Below are positions 16,564 through 25,162 of a stretch of 35,114 nucleotides of DNA, piece by piece; position 1 is the first letter of the stretch, and every line of letters begins with the position of its first letter. The notes below the pieces were generated by a model. That model did no database searches and was not told the origin of the DNA. It saw only the letters and a list, made by a program, of their open reading frames with translations. The position numbers and the translations under genes are program-made. Origin of the DNA: a bacterium (GTDB taxonomy: Bacteria; Sysuimicrobiota; Sysuimicrobiia; Sysuimicrobiales; Segetimicrobiaceae); the NCBI GenBank assembly GCA_035308905.1, contig DATGFS010000020.1, positions 1 to 35,114 of the forward strand, written 5' to 3'.

Positions 16564-17330
16564 CCGGCGGCATTCTCGTTGTCGAAGGTTTGAACCATGC
16601 ATTCGGCGGCGTGAAAGCGGTAGCGGGCTGCACCTTCAGTTTGGATGCGGGGCGCGTAGGCGCGCTGATCGGACCCAACGGCGCCGGCAAATCGACCGTC
16701 GTTAATCTACTTGCAGGCGCTCTCCCGCTGCAGCGAGGCAGGATCGTGTTTGAAGGTGGCGACATCGGCGGCTGGCCGATGTATCGCATTGCGCGGCGGG
16801 GCCTGATTCGGACATTTCAGCTATCGAGGGAATTCGGCGGCCTGAGTGTGCTGGAGAACATGCTGGTGCCCCCTCCGCACCAGCAGGGCGAGGATCTGCT
16901 GAACGCCTTGTTCCGCCCAAGTGTGGGACGATGCGAAGATCGCCGCCATGTGAGCAAGGCGCTGGAGGTCCTCAACACATTTGGTTTGTACAATCTGCGG
17001 GACCAGTACGCGCGAAACCTGAGCGGCGGTGAGAAGCGGCTCTTGGAGCTGGCCCGCGCGGTGATGGCCGAGCCGAAGCTGCTGGTCCTTGATGAGCCCA
17101 TGGCCGGCGTGAACCCTGCACTCGTGGAGCGGCTGTGTGAGCACATTCTGCGGCTTCGCGAAGCCGGCATCACATTGCTTCTGGTTGAGCACAACCTGCG
17201 TGTCGTCGACCAGATTTGCGATCAGGTGATCGTCATGGCCTACGGCCGGACGCTGGCCGTCGGGCAAATGGCCGAGCTGCGCGCTCATCCTGAGGTGATT
17301 CGAGCGTACTTAGGGAGTGCCGAAGCGTGA
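16560..17330 (+). CDS. livG: Liv-type ABC transporter ATP-binding protein (LivG family)
   Basis: A 256-residue cytoplasmic ATPase subunit. Walker A is GPNGAGKST (residues 38-46), followed by the Q-loop in IRTFQLSREF, the signature LSGGEKRLLELARA, Walker B LLVLDEPMAG and the switch His in LLVEHN. The insert after the Q-loop and the NPALVERL segment mark the LivG rather than the LivF type. The ATG overlaps the livM stop (ATGA). It overlaps the start region of livF by 14 bases if livF begins at 17317. Confidence 0.95.
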   Translation: MTGGILVVEGLNHAFGGVKAVAGCTFSLDAGRVGALIGPNGAGKSTVVNLLAGALPLQRGRIVFEGGDIGGWPMYRIARRGLIRTFQLSREFGGLSVLENMLVPPPHQQGEDLLNALFRPSVGRCEDRRHVSKALEVLNTFGLYNLRDQYARNLSGGEKRLLELARAVMAEPKLLVLDEPMAGVNPALVERLCEHILRLREAGITLLLVEHNLRVVDQICDQVIVMAYGRTLAVGQMAELRAHPEVIRAYLGSAEA

Positions 17331-18090
17331 GACAGGCTGCGGCGCATTGTGCGAGGTACGGGAATTGACTGCCGTTTGCGCGGAGCGCCTCACCGCCGGT
17401 TATGGGGCGGTGCCGGCCATCACGAACGTGTCCGTTCGCGCGGACGCCGGCTCCATTGTGGCGGTTGTCGGCCCGAACGGGGCCGGCAAATCGACGCTGC
17501 TGAAGGCCATGTTTGGGTTGCTTCGAGCCGTTGAGGGCACCGTCATGATCGGTGCGCAGGATGTGACCGGGTGGCCGCCGCACCGGATCGCACAATGCGG
17601 GATGGCCTACGTCCCGCAGGTGGACAACGTGTTCCCTTCGATGACGATCCTCGAGAATCTCGAGATGGGCGCCTTCATGCAGCGAGGAGACATCCGGCCG
17701 CGACTCGACAGCGTGTTCTCGATGTTCCCTGACTTGGCGGCGGCCAGGGGGCGGAAGGCAACGACGCTGAGCGGCGGTCAGCGAACCATGCTGGCGATGG
17801 CGCGCGGCCTCATGTTGGATCCGCAGGTGCTGCTGCTCGATGAGCCAACCGCCGGGCTTTCACCCCCCAACGTGGCCGTTGTTTGGCGGCAGGTTCGGCG
17901 CATCGCCGAGGCCGGGACGACCGTGTTCGTGGTGGAGCAGAATGTGGATCTCGCGATTGCGAACGCAACCTGGGTGTACGTGATGACCAATGGCCAGAAC
18001 GCGATCGACGGGCCGGCCGACAGGATTGGGCAGCGAGATCTGGCGGAACTGTTTCTGGCGAAGGGGGTGGACCGGCAGCGAGATGTGTGA
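17317..18090 (+). CDS. livF: Liv-type ABC transporter ATP-binding protein (LivF family)
   Basis: The second ATPase subunit, up to 257 residues. Walker A is GPNGAGKST (52-60 counted from 17317), then YVPQVDNVFPSMTILENLEM (LivF-type Q-loop), LSGGQRTMLAMARGLM, Walker B LLLDEPTAGLSP and VVEQNVD with the usual LivF Gln-Asn in place of the switch His. The start is uncertain: GTG 17317 gives an extra 10-16 residues compared with family members, while TTG 17347 or TTG 17365 (behind GAGGTACGGGA) would give a more typical N-terminus. The C-terminus is complete. Together with LivG it powers the importer. Confidence 0.93.
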   Translation: MPKRETGCGALCEVRELTAVCAERLTAGYGAVPAITNVSVRADAGSIVAVVGPNGAGKSTLLKAMFGLLRAVEGTVMIGAQDVTGWPPHRIAQCGMAYVPQVDNVFPSMTILENLEMGAFMQRGDIRPRLDSVFSMFPDLAAARGRKATTLSGGQRTMLAMARGLMLDPQVLLLDEPTAGLSPPNVAVVWRQVRRIAEAGTTVFVVEQNVDLAIANATWVYVMTNGQNAIDGPADRIGQRDLAELFLAKGVDRQRDV

Positions 18091-18130
18091 GGCATCGGCG
18101 AAGAGCACGAGACTGAGAGCCCGGGGGGTC

Positions 18131-19375
18131 ATGCAGATGCGACGGAGTCGATTCGGCGGCGCAATGGTGGGTTTGGCGGTCATCGCCGTGGGCGCCTTGA
18201 TCGCCACGTGCGGTGGAGCGGCGAGCTCGGGGGCCAGCCCGCCCATAATCGTGGCTGAGCTCTTTCCGCTTACGGGTCTTCACGCCCATGTCGGTCAGTG
18301 GTTCGTTCATGGGGCCCAGGTAGCGGTGGCCGATGTGAATGAGAACGGCGGGGTACTGGGGCGGCAGTTAAGCGTGATATCGGCTGATACCGGCGGAGAC
18401 CCGACGGATGCGGTAACGGCCTGGCATCGGCTCTACCTACAGCACCCATCGTTCGAGATCGGTCCGGCCATGCCCGATTTCGACGGCGTCGCGGCATTAT
18501 ACGATCCGGCCAAGCTGGTGGAATTCACGGAGGCAGGATCAAACGCATTTGACCACATGACGTACAAGTATGTCTATCGTGCCAACCCTTCGGACTCTAC
18601 CCTGAGTATTTCCATGGCGTACTATGCGATCTTCAAGCAATACAAGACGGCAGCTCTTCTCTTCGAGTCAACGCCCAACGCCTACGGAGAAGTGCCCGAT
18701 CTTGTTGCGGCGTACAAAAGACATGGTGGCAAGGTACTCGACATTGAGAAGTTGGCGCCGGGTCAGAGTTCATACAGAACGGAGATCCAGAAAGCCTTTG
18801 CGACCCCACCTCAGGTCGTCTTCATCGCCGTCTCGGTGGCGACCGCCAATACGGTATTTACTGAAATAAGGCAGCTTGGGCATCTCAACGTTCCGTTCGT
18901 CACCGACAATAGCAACGGTCCTGAGTTTGCGCAGGCCATGGGTCTCGATGACGCCAGCAAGTATCTGGTCGGTGCGAGCGGGGCTCCGCCTTCCGGACCG
19001 GCATGGCAGCATTTCACAGCCATGTATCAGAAGGTGGTGGGAAAGAATCAGCCGGATACGCTGTCGGAGAACATGTACGACGCGGTTGTGATCGCATCGC
19101 TCGCGATGACCGACGCCAAGTCGGCGGATCCGGCGATCTTCAACGACAAAATACTGGACGTGGCAAACCCCCCGGGGACGGTTTGTTACTTCTACTCTCA
19201 ATGCCTCAAATTGCTGACCGCGGGCAAGAAAATCAGCTATCAGGGCGCGACCGGCAGCACGGGTTACAACAAATACCACAACATCTTCGGCACGTGGAGT
19301 ATTCAGGGATGGACGTCAAGCGGAGAGCGTGTGCATCTGATGACGGTGCCGGCCTCCGCGATGTCGACATTCTGA
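18131..19375 (+). CDS. Liv-type ABC transporter substrate-binding protein
   Basis: A 414-residue exported binding protein. Residues 1-30 are a basic and hydrophobic export signal ending LIATCGG, where Cys could be lipidated although Thr just before it is unusual for a lipobox. The mature part begins with IIVAELFPLTGLHAHVGQWF and has the family feature GAQVAVADVNENGGVLGRQL, then DPTDAVTAWHRLY, which is typical of periplasmic-binding fold type I (LivJ/AmiC-like). It should capture the substrate for the LivHMGF complex. The ATG at 18131 follows CGGGGGG; 18137 is an alternative. It sits between the ATPases and hyuA, tying uptake to the catabolic enzymes. The ligand is not predictable from sequence alone. 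Confidence 0.9.
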   Translation: MQMRRSRFGGAMVGLAVIAVGALIATCGGAASSGASPPIIVAELFPLTGLHAHVGQWFVHGAQVAVADVNENGGVLGRQLSVISADTGGDPTDAVTAWHRLYLQHPSFEIGPAMPDFDGVAALYDPAKLVEFTEAGSNAFDHMTYKYVYRANPSDSTLSISMAYYAIFKQYKTAALLFESTPNAYGEVPDLVAAYKRHGGKVLDIEKLAPGQSSYRTEIQKAFATPPQVVFIAVSVATANTVFTEIRQLGHLNVPFVTDNSNGPEFAQAMGLDDASKYLVGASGAPPSGPAWQHFTAMYQKVVGKNQPDTLSENMYDAVVIASLAMTDAKSADPAIFNDKILDVANPPGTVCYFYSQCLKLLTAGKKISYQGATGSTGYNKYHNIFGTWSIQGWTSSGERVHLMTVPASAMSTF

Positions 19376-19497
19376 ACTCCGGTGTCATACGCGGTGGGAT
19401 GCCGCGTGTGCCGCGGCAGAGCCCTGGAGTCGGGTCCGGCCGCGGCTGAAGGACGTGCCGGGGCGACCGCGGCGCACTGCGGGGAGGAGATCATGCG

Positions 19498-21576
19498 GTG
19501 AAGGCGTCAGACGGCTGGCTAATCGGAGTAGACATCGGCGGCACCTTTACCGACGTCGTCGCGGTGGACGGTTCCAGTGGAGCCTACGTGACCGGAAAGG
19601 TGTTGACGACGCCGCAGCCGCTGGACGGTGTGTTTCACGCGCTCGAAGCGATCCGTGCCAAGGCAGATGTCGAATTGCGCGGAGCTGAGTTTTTCGTCCA
19701 TGCGACCACGCTGGCCTCGAATACGCTGATCGAGCGAACGGGAGCGAAAGTCGGCCTCATGACGACGGCCGGCTTTCGCGACATCATCGAGATCGGCCAG
19801 GAAGATCGGTATGACTTGTACGACCTTCAGATCGACCTTCCCACCGCTTTGGTGCCGCGTCAATGGCGCTGCGGGATCGTCGAGCGGGTGACCGCCACGG
19901 GCCAAATCCATACGCAATTGGACGGCCGGTCGGTGCTCGCGGCGATTGAGCAGCTGCGAGATCGGGACGCGATTGCGGTTTGCTTCTTGAACTCGTACGC
20001 TAATGGTGAACACGAAAAGCAAGCGGCAGAGATGATCGCCCGTGAGTGCCCCGATACATACTTCAGCACGTCGTCGGAGATCGCCCCGATTGTACGCGAA
20101 TACGAGAGGTTCATGGCCGCAGTGATCAATGCATATGTCGGCCCGCGCATCTCTTCCTACCTGCGGGACTTGTCGGAATCGCTGCTTCGACGGGGGTTCA
20201 GCGGTCGCGTAGGCATCATGAAGTCCGACGGGGGCATGTGTTCTCCCGAAGAGGCGAGCCGGCATCCGGCGCGGATCCTCGAATCGGGGCCGGCGGCCGG
20301 GATCATCGCCGCAAGCGCAGTCGCGCAGCGGTCGGGAGAGTCGTTGAGCGTGGCGCTGGATATCGGAGGAACGACAGCCAAAGCCTGCTTGGTGAGAGAA
20401 GGCATTCCGGCCCTCACGGAGGAGCTGCGGGTCGCGAGGCTCCACAGACTTGTCGATGGGAGCGGTCTCCCGTTGCGGCTGCCGAGTCTTGACTTGATTG
20501 AAATCGGCGCCGGCGGCGGCAGCATCGCCTCGATTAACAGCCTTGGGCTGCTTCAAGTTGGGCCTTCCAGCGCGGGTGCAAACCCCGGCCCGGCGTGTTA
20601 CGGACGGGGGGGGGAGTTGCCGACCGTTACGGATGCCGACGTGGTGTTGGGTTATGTGGGAGCCGCCGACTTTGCGGGCGGCGATCTTCAGCTGAACGCC
20701 GCACGCGCCCATCAAGCGATCGAGACGCACATACTCAGCAGGACCGGCACCCGCGATCCGATTGTGGCCGCGTGGGGCATCTACGATGTCGTGAATGAGA
20801 ACATGAGCCGTGCCGTACGCCTGCACTGCTTGGAACACGGCATCGATCCAGGCGCGGTCACGCTGATTGCGACCGGAGGCGCGGGGCCGGTTCACGCCTC
20901 CGGAATCATGTCCAAGATCGGAGCTGTTCGCGTGATCTGTCCCGTGGATGCGGGTGTTGGCTCGGCCATCGGGTTGTTGCTTGCACCTCGGACCGTCGAC
21001 CAGTCGGTGGCCCAGATCGTGCAACTGGAAGATCTCACTCCCGACGAGCTGCGGCGCCGTCTGCTGGCAGTAGAAGGGGAGCTGCGCTCCGGACAAACCG
21101 AGAACGGTGCTGCCATGACGGCGACTCACCACCTGAATATGCGGGTCCAGGGACAGGCGTATGATGTGGAGTTGCCGGTTACCCCGGAGGCGCCGCTCGA
21201 CGGATTGGTCCACGCGTTTCGAAGGGAATATGAGGTGAGGTTCGGGAGGCCGCCGTGGCCCGGGAAACTGGAGATCGTCGGCTGGGGTGTGCGACTGACT
21301 CAGGCGCCGTCCGCCACGCCCCGCCGCAAGAGGCTCACGGCTTCCCAGCCCCGATCCGCAACGACCCGCCGTGCATATTTCGGACCACGCCGCTCGTGGA
21401 TGGACGCCAAGGTGCTGGACCGCGCGTCCTTGTCTCCCGGCATGAGCGGCGCGGGTCCGATCTTGATTCAAGATGAAGCATCGACAATCGTCGTAGGACC
21501 TGCGCATCGCATGACCGTGGATCGGGAAGGAAATGTCGTGATCCATTCCGCCAACGGAGCCGGCCTTAATGACTAG
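19498..21576 (+). CDS. hyuA: Hydantoinase/oxoprolinase subunit A
   Basis: A 692-residue HyuA-family ATP-dependent enzyme subunit with an actin-like ATPase fold. Phosphate-binding loops are GVDIGGTFTD (residues 10-19) and ALDIGGTTAKACL; further marks are HATTLASNTLIERTGAKVGL, GFRDIIEIGQEDRYDLYDL, the ANPGPACYGRGGELPTVTDA stretch, and LIATGGAGPVHA. Relatives open five- and seven-membered lactams or imides (N-methylhydantoin, 5-oxoproline, caprolactam) or carboxylate ketones. A GTG start at 19498 follows GGGGAGGAGA; the ATG at 19493 is out of frame and closes after two codons. It overlaps hyuB by 8 bases, so the A and B subunits are made together. Substrate is unknown. Confidence 0.93.
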   Translation: MKASDGWLIGVDIGGTFTDVVAVDGSSGAYVTGKVLTTPQPLDGVFHALEAIRAKADVELRGAEFFVHATTLASNTLIERTGAKVGLMTTAGFRDIIEIGQEDRYDLYDLQIDLPTALVPRQWRCGIVERVTATGQIHTQLDGRSVLAAIEQLRDRDAIAVCFLNSYANGEHEKQAAEMIARECPDTYFSTSSEIAPIVREYERFMAAVINAYVGPRISSYLRDLSESLLRRGFSGRVGIMKSDGGMCSPEEASRHPARILESGPAAGIIAASAVAQRSGESLSVALDIGGTTAKACLVREGIPALTEELRVARLHRLVDGSGLPLRLPSLDLIEIGAGGGSIASINSLGLLQVGPSSAGANPGPACYGRGGELPTVTDADVVLGYVGAADFAGGDLQLNAARAHQAIETHILSRTGTRDPIVAAWGIYDVVNENMSRAVRLHCLEHGIDPGAVTLIATGGAGPVHASGIMSKIGAVRVICPVDAGVGSAIGLLLAPRTVDQSVAQIVQLEDLTPDELRRRLLAVEGELRSGQTENGAAMTATHHLNMRVQGQAYDVELPVTPEAPLDGLVHAFRREYEVRFGRPPWPGKLEIVGWGVRLTQAPSATPRRKRLTASQPRSATTRRAYFGPRRSWMDAKVLDRASLSPGMSGAGPILIQDEASTIVVGPAHRMTVDREGNVVIHSANGAGLND

Positions 21577-23299
21577 CCATGACGGCCTCGCCGCCGGGTC
21601 GACATCGGTCCAATCCGATGGCGCCGCCGGTGGTCTCGACGCGTTCATCGAGCTTGAAATCGACAGAGGCCGGCTGCAGGCGATCGTGGACGAGGCGGGC
21701 GTGGTGCTGATGCGCACCGCGTTCTCAACGATTGTGCGAGAATCAAAGGACTTTACCTGCGCGATTCTCACAACCGACGGCGCCACGGTCGTTCAATCGG
21801 CGCAGAGCATCCCCGCCTTTCTTGGAAGCATTACCCACACCGCGCGTGAGATCCTGGCTCAATTTCCATTGGCTGAGTGGACGCCGGGAGACGTCCTTGG
21901 CACCAACGATCCGTGGATGGGAACCGGGCATTTGTTTGACCTCACCCTCTTCGCCCCGGTCTTGGTCGATGGCAAGATCGCGGCGCTTGCCGGTGTCGTG
22001 GCACATCTGCCGGATGTGGGCGGACGAGGTCGAGATGCTGCCGCGGCGGAGATATTCGAGGAAGGTCTGCGCCTGCCGCCGATGCGGTTTGCAAGCACGC
22101 AGGGGCTGGATGCTGTTGTGTCCCGTCTGATCGAGGCAAACGTCAGACTTCCAGAACAGGTCATGGGGGATATCAGCGCGCTGCTGAATTCTCTCGGGAC
22201 GATCACGGAGCGCCTGGCGGGTCTCTGCGGTGAAATAACCGTTGGGCGGTTCCACCATACGTGTCGCGAGTTGGCCACGCGGACTGAGGCATACATGCGC
22301 AGCGCGATCCTGGCCATTCCAGACGGCACATATCGATCGGTCCTCGCAGCGGAGCGGGTTGGTCATTTGAGTTTTACCGTTAAGGTGTGCGTAACGGTCG
22401 AGGGCGATCGGATCCTGGTGGATTTCGCGGGGTCATCACCGCAGGTGCCGGCAGGCGTGAATGTCGCGCTCTCCTTCACCACCGCGTACACGGTCTACGG
22501 CCTGAAGTGTCTCTTGGCGCCTGCTCTGCCGCTCAATGAGGGAATCTTCGCTCCAATCAAGGTGGTGGCTACCGAGGGCTCCATCGTCAACAGTAAGTTT
22601 CCTGCCGCAGGCTCCGCGCGCAGTTCCGTTGGACATTTCATCCCCACGTTGCTGTTTGATGCCCTTGCCGAGATCGTGCCCCACGACTGCATTGCGGAGT
22701 GCGGGGCCCCGAGACCGATCATGAACCTGCGGGGAACCGACCGGGAACGGGGGATGTTCTCGCCACTCATCATCGCGGCCGGCGGCTTCGGAGCACGTGC
22801 CACGAAGGACGGGCCGTCATGCCTGGCCTTTCCCACCAATACGGAGTGCGCACCGATAGAGATGATCGAGGCAACTGCGCCGGTTCTGTTCCGAGAGAAG
22901 GAGCTCATTATTGACTCGGGCGGCGCCGGGCTGTTTCGAGGCGGTCTGGGGCAGCGGGTCGTCGTGGAGTGCCTTGCCGATCATGCTGAAGCGTTCGTCC
23001 GCGCGCAGCGGTTAAGGCGACCGGCACGGGGCATTTTAGGTGGACGTCCGGGGGGCCTCGCGGCGATCGTCGTCAACGGCAAGGCGGTCTACAGCCCCTT
23101 GCGGAAGATTCATCTGCGGAGGGGCGACACGATCGCAATCCACTCGCCCGGGGGCGGCGGATATGGTCCCCCGACGAGCCGCGCCAGGGATCTGGTCGAG
23201 GAGGACGTGCACAATGGATATGTGTCGAGCGAGAAGGCAGCAGCCCTATACGGCGCCCAGCCGGAAACGGGCGCCGTCAAAGAGGGTGGTCGGCAATGA
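21569..23299 (+). CDS. hyuB: Hydantoinase/oxoprolinase subunit B
   Basis: The 576-residue partner of HyuA. Family marks are the start DAFIELEIDRGRLQAIVDEA, ESKDFTCAIL, the probable metal-binding NDPWMGTGHLFD with LTLFAPV, GRGRDAAAAEIFEEGLRLPP, FAGSSPQVPAGVNV, and the C-terminal GGRPGG and SPGGGGYGPP. In characterised systems A and B form a heteromer in which ATP use by A drives hydrolysis at B. The ATG overlaps hyuA, and the stop overlaps the next gene in ATGA, so four genes from hyuA on form one translation-coupled set. Length is normal. Confidence 0.93.
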   Translation: MTSHDGLAAGSTSVQSDGAAGGLDAFIELEIDRGRLQAIVDEAGVVLMRTAFSTIVRESKDFTCAILTTDGATVVQSAQSIPAFLGSITHTAREILAQFPLAEWTPGDVLGTNDPWMGTGHLFDLTLFAPVLVDGKIAALAGVVAHLPDVGGRGRDAAAAEIFEEGLRLPPMRFASTQGLDAVVSRLIEANVRLPEQVMGDISALLNSLGTITERLAGLCGEITVGRFHHTCRELATRTEAYMRSAILAIPDGTYRSVLAAERVGHLSFTVKVCVTVEGDRILVDFAGSSPQVPAGVNVALSFTTAYTVYGLKCLLAPALPLNEGIFAPIKVVATEGSIVNSKFPAAGSARSSVGHFIPTLLFDALAEIVPHDCIAECGAPRPIMNLRGTDRERGMFSPLIIAAGGFGARATKDGPSCLAFPTNTECAPIEMIEATAPVLFREKELIIDSGGAGLFRGGLGQRVVVECLADHAEAFVRAQRLRRPARGILGGRPGGLAAIVVNGKAVYSPLRKIHLRRGDTIAIHSPGGGGYGPPTSRARDLVEEDVHNGYVSSEKAAALYGAQPETGAVKEGGRQ

Positions 23300-24663
23300 C
23301 TGAAATGTGCGTGCTGGCGCCGACGGGCTCGCTGGGCGCCGGATACCGGCTTGAGTCTCTCAAACGGGCGATGGCCTGGAAGCCGGATTTCATCGGCTGT
23401 GATGCAGGGTCGACCGACAGCGGCCCGTACTACCTGGGGTCCGGGGCCCTTCATTTTTCGGCCGCGGCGATGCGCCGGGACCTCCAGCACATGCTCGCGG
23501 CGGCGCGCGACGCCCGTATACCGCTGTTGATTGGTTCCGCGGCCACCGGAGGAGCAGATAATCAACTCGCGGTGGTTGTCGGGATGGTTGAGGAGATTGC
23601 CCGGCAGGCCGACCAGCATTTCCGTTTGGGGGTCATCCATTGCGAGCCGCCGAGAGAGTACCTGCGAGGCAAGTATCGTGACAAGAAGATTCGTCCATTA
23701 GGCACGGCTCCCACTATCGATGAGAACATCTTTGATCGAAGTGCGCACATCGTTGCGGTGGCGGGGGTAGAGCCGTTTCAAGCGGCGTTGGACCTCGGGG
23801 CCGATGTCGTCATCAGCGGACGGGCCACCGACGCATCGATTTTCGCCGCCATACCGATGCGTGCCGGCCTTCCCGCGGGACCGGTGTGGCACGCCGCCAA
23901 GGTGCTCGAGTGCGGCGCCGCGGCGGTGGTGCATCGTCAATATTCGGACCCATTGGTCGCCTGGATTCGCGATGACCACTTTGTGGTTGAGCCGCCCAAT
24001 CCGGACTATCGCTGCAGCCCGATCAGCGTCGCCTCGCACAGCCTATATGAGAATGGATCCCCGATTGAACTCATTGAGCCTTCCGGGACTCTCTGGCTCG
24101 ATCGCGTCACCTACGAGGCGGTCAGCGAACGTGCCGTGAAGGTCAGCGGAAGCCGCTTCGAACCATCCAACGTCTACACGGTCAAGCTGGAAGGCGCCGA
24201 ACTCGTGGGCTACCAAACCGTGGTCATTGGGTCCATCCGCGATCCCGTGATCCTCAGTCAATTGGACGGATGGTTGGAAGGCATGCAGGCTACCGCGCGG
24301 CGCCGGTTAGAGGACATTTTCGGCACCGAAGATTCCGCTTCAATCCAGATCGGCATCCGCCGCTATGGGAGCAATGGAACGCTGGGCAAGCTTGAGCCGG
24401 ATCCCCGCATTTCACATGAGGTGGCGCTGGTGTTCGAGACGACGGCCGGCAACCAAGAACTCGCCGCGTCGGCGGCGAAGGCCGTAACCCACATTGCGAG
24501 TCACTATTCGGTTCCGGAGTGGTCTGGTTTGATCAGCGCGCTGGCGTTTCCACACTCGCCAATGGAGCTGAACCGGGGTCCCGTGTACCGTTTCAATTTC
24601 AACCACGTGCTCGAGCTTGAGGATCCACTTGAACCGTTCTCGATCGAAACGTTGAACGTCTAA
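23296..24663 (+). CDS. AtuA/DUF1446-family protein
   Basis: A 455-residue protein of the family named after AtuA of acyclic terpene use (PF07287, formerly DUF1446). It begins with LAPTGSLGAGY and has the conserved FIGCDAGSTDSGPYYLGSG, LLIGSAATGGADNQ, and VISGRATDASIFAAIP, all glycine-rich loops that suggest nucleotide or cofactor binding. The biochemical role is not established for the family. It overlaps hyuB by 4 bases and is followed 18 bases later by a DUF4387 gene; these two families often occur together or fused. Its place here suggests it handles the HyuAB substrate or product, but that is inference. Confidence 0.88.
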   Translation: MTEMCVLAPTGSLGAGYRLESLKRAMAWKPDFIGCDAGSTDSGPYYLGSGALHFSAAAMRRDLQHMLAAARDARIPLLIGSAATGGADNQLAVVVGMVEEIARQADQHFRLGVIHCEPPREYLRGKYRDKKIRPLGTAPTIDENIFDRSAHIVAVAGVEPFQAALDLGADVVISGRATDASIFAAIPMRAGLPAGPVWHAAKVLECGAAAVVHRQYSDPLVAWIRDDHFVVEPPNPDYRCSPISVASHSLYENGSPIELIEPSGTLWLDRVTYEAVSERAVKVSGSRFEPSNVYTVKLEGAELVGYQTVVIGSIRDPVILSQLDGWLEGMQATARRRLEDIFGTEDSASIQIGIRRYGSNGTLGKLEPDPRISHEVALVFETTAGNQELAASAAKAVTHIASHYSVPEWSGLISALAFPHSPMELNRGPVYRFNFNHVLELEDPLEPFSIETLNV

Positions 24664-24681
24664 GATAGGAGTGAGTGCCCC

Positions 24682-24990
24682 ATGGCACGCCTGGCGGAAC
24701 TGGCGACGCTGATCCGGAGTAAAAATGCCGGCCCGTTTACGTTGACGATCGACATCATGTTTGATGATCGAGCCACGTACGACCGTGTGATACGAAGCGG
24801 CGTATTGAATCGGGCCCGAATCAGCTCGATCTACAATTTGAAGGAGGAAGACGTCAACATCTTCCCGTACGCGCCGGCGCATGCGATAAAGGTCACATTC
24901 CCGCGGCCCGTGACATCAGGCGACTTGGCAGACGGCGATGTGCTCGGCGGCCAACAATACGCGCCACTGGTCGATCTTCTGATCGAGTAA
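24682..24990 (+). CDS. DUF4387 protein
   Basis: A 102-residue cytoplasmic protein with LATLIRSKNAGPFTLTIDIMF at the start, YNLKEEDVNIFPYAPAHAIK in the middle and PRPVTSGDLADGDVLGGQQ at the end, matching the full length of the DUF4387 family. In other genomes it accompanies or is fused to AtuA-like proteins and is probably its small partner. The ribosome site AGGAG precedes the ATG by about 9 bases. It appears to be the last gene of the island's operon; no clear terminator follows. Confidence 0.88.
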   Translation: MARLAELATLIRSKNAGPFTLTIDIMFDDRATYDRVIRSGVLNRARISSIYNLKEEDVNIFPYAPAHAIKVTFPRPVTSGDLADGDVLGGQQYAPLVDLLIE

Positions 24991-25120
24991 CAGGAGTGAC
25001 GTAGCCTTCCGTATCGAGGCGTGCGGCGGTGCGGGCGCGCGTGTTCGGCGGAGCATCGCTGTCGCCGGAGTTCCTAGCACGAGAACGGTGAGTACGGACT
25101 GCGTTTTTGACTGCAATCGA

Positions 25121-25162
25121 ACATATTAATGTATTGACATCTAAACATCATACTATTATAGT
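25121..25162 (+). promoter_or_regulatory. Near-consensus promoter with four ACAT/ATGT half-sites in 8-bp steps
   Basis: TTGACA (25134-25139) and TATAGT (25157-25162) are 17 bases apart, among the closest to consensus in the window. ACAT at 25121, its inverse ATGT at 25129, and ACAT at 25137 and 25145 are spaced exactly 8 bases. The array and the TTGACATCTA core match those upstream of ssb at 2919-2946. A predicted start near 25169 leaves a leader of about 430 bases before the first gene. Confidence 0.7.

Noticed and set aside
19493-19501. ATG at 19493 as the hyuA start
   Set aside because: It reads ATG-CGG-TGA and is out of frame with HyuA; the GTG at 19498 uses the same ribosome site.
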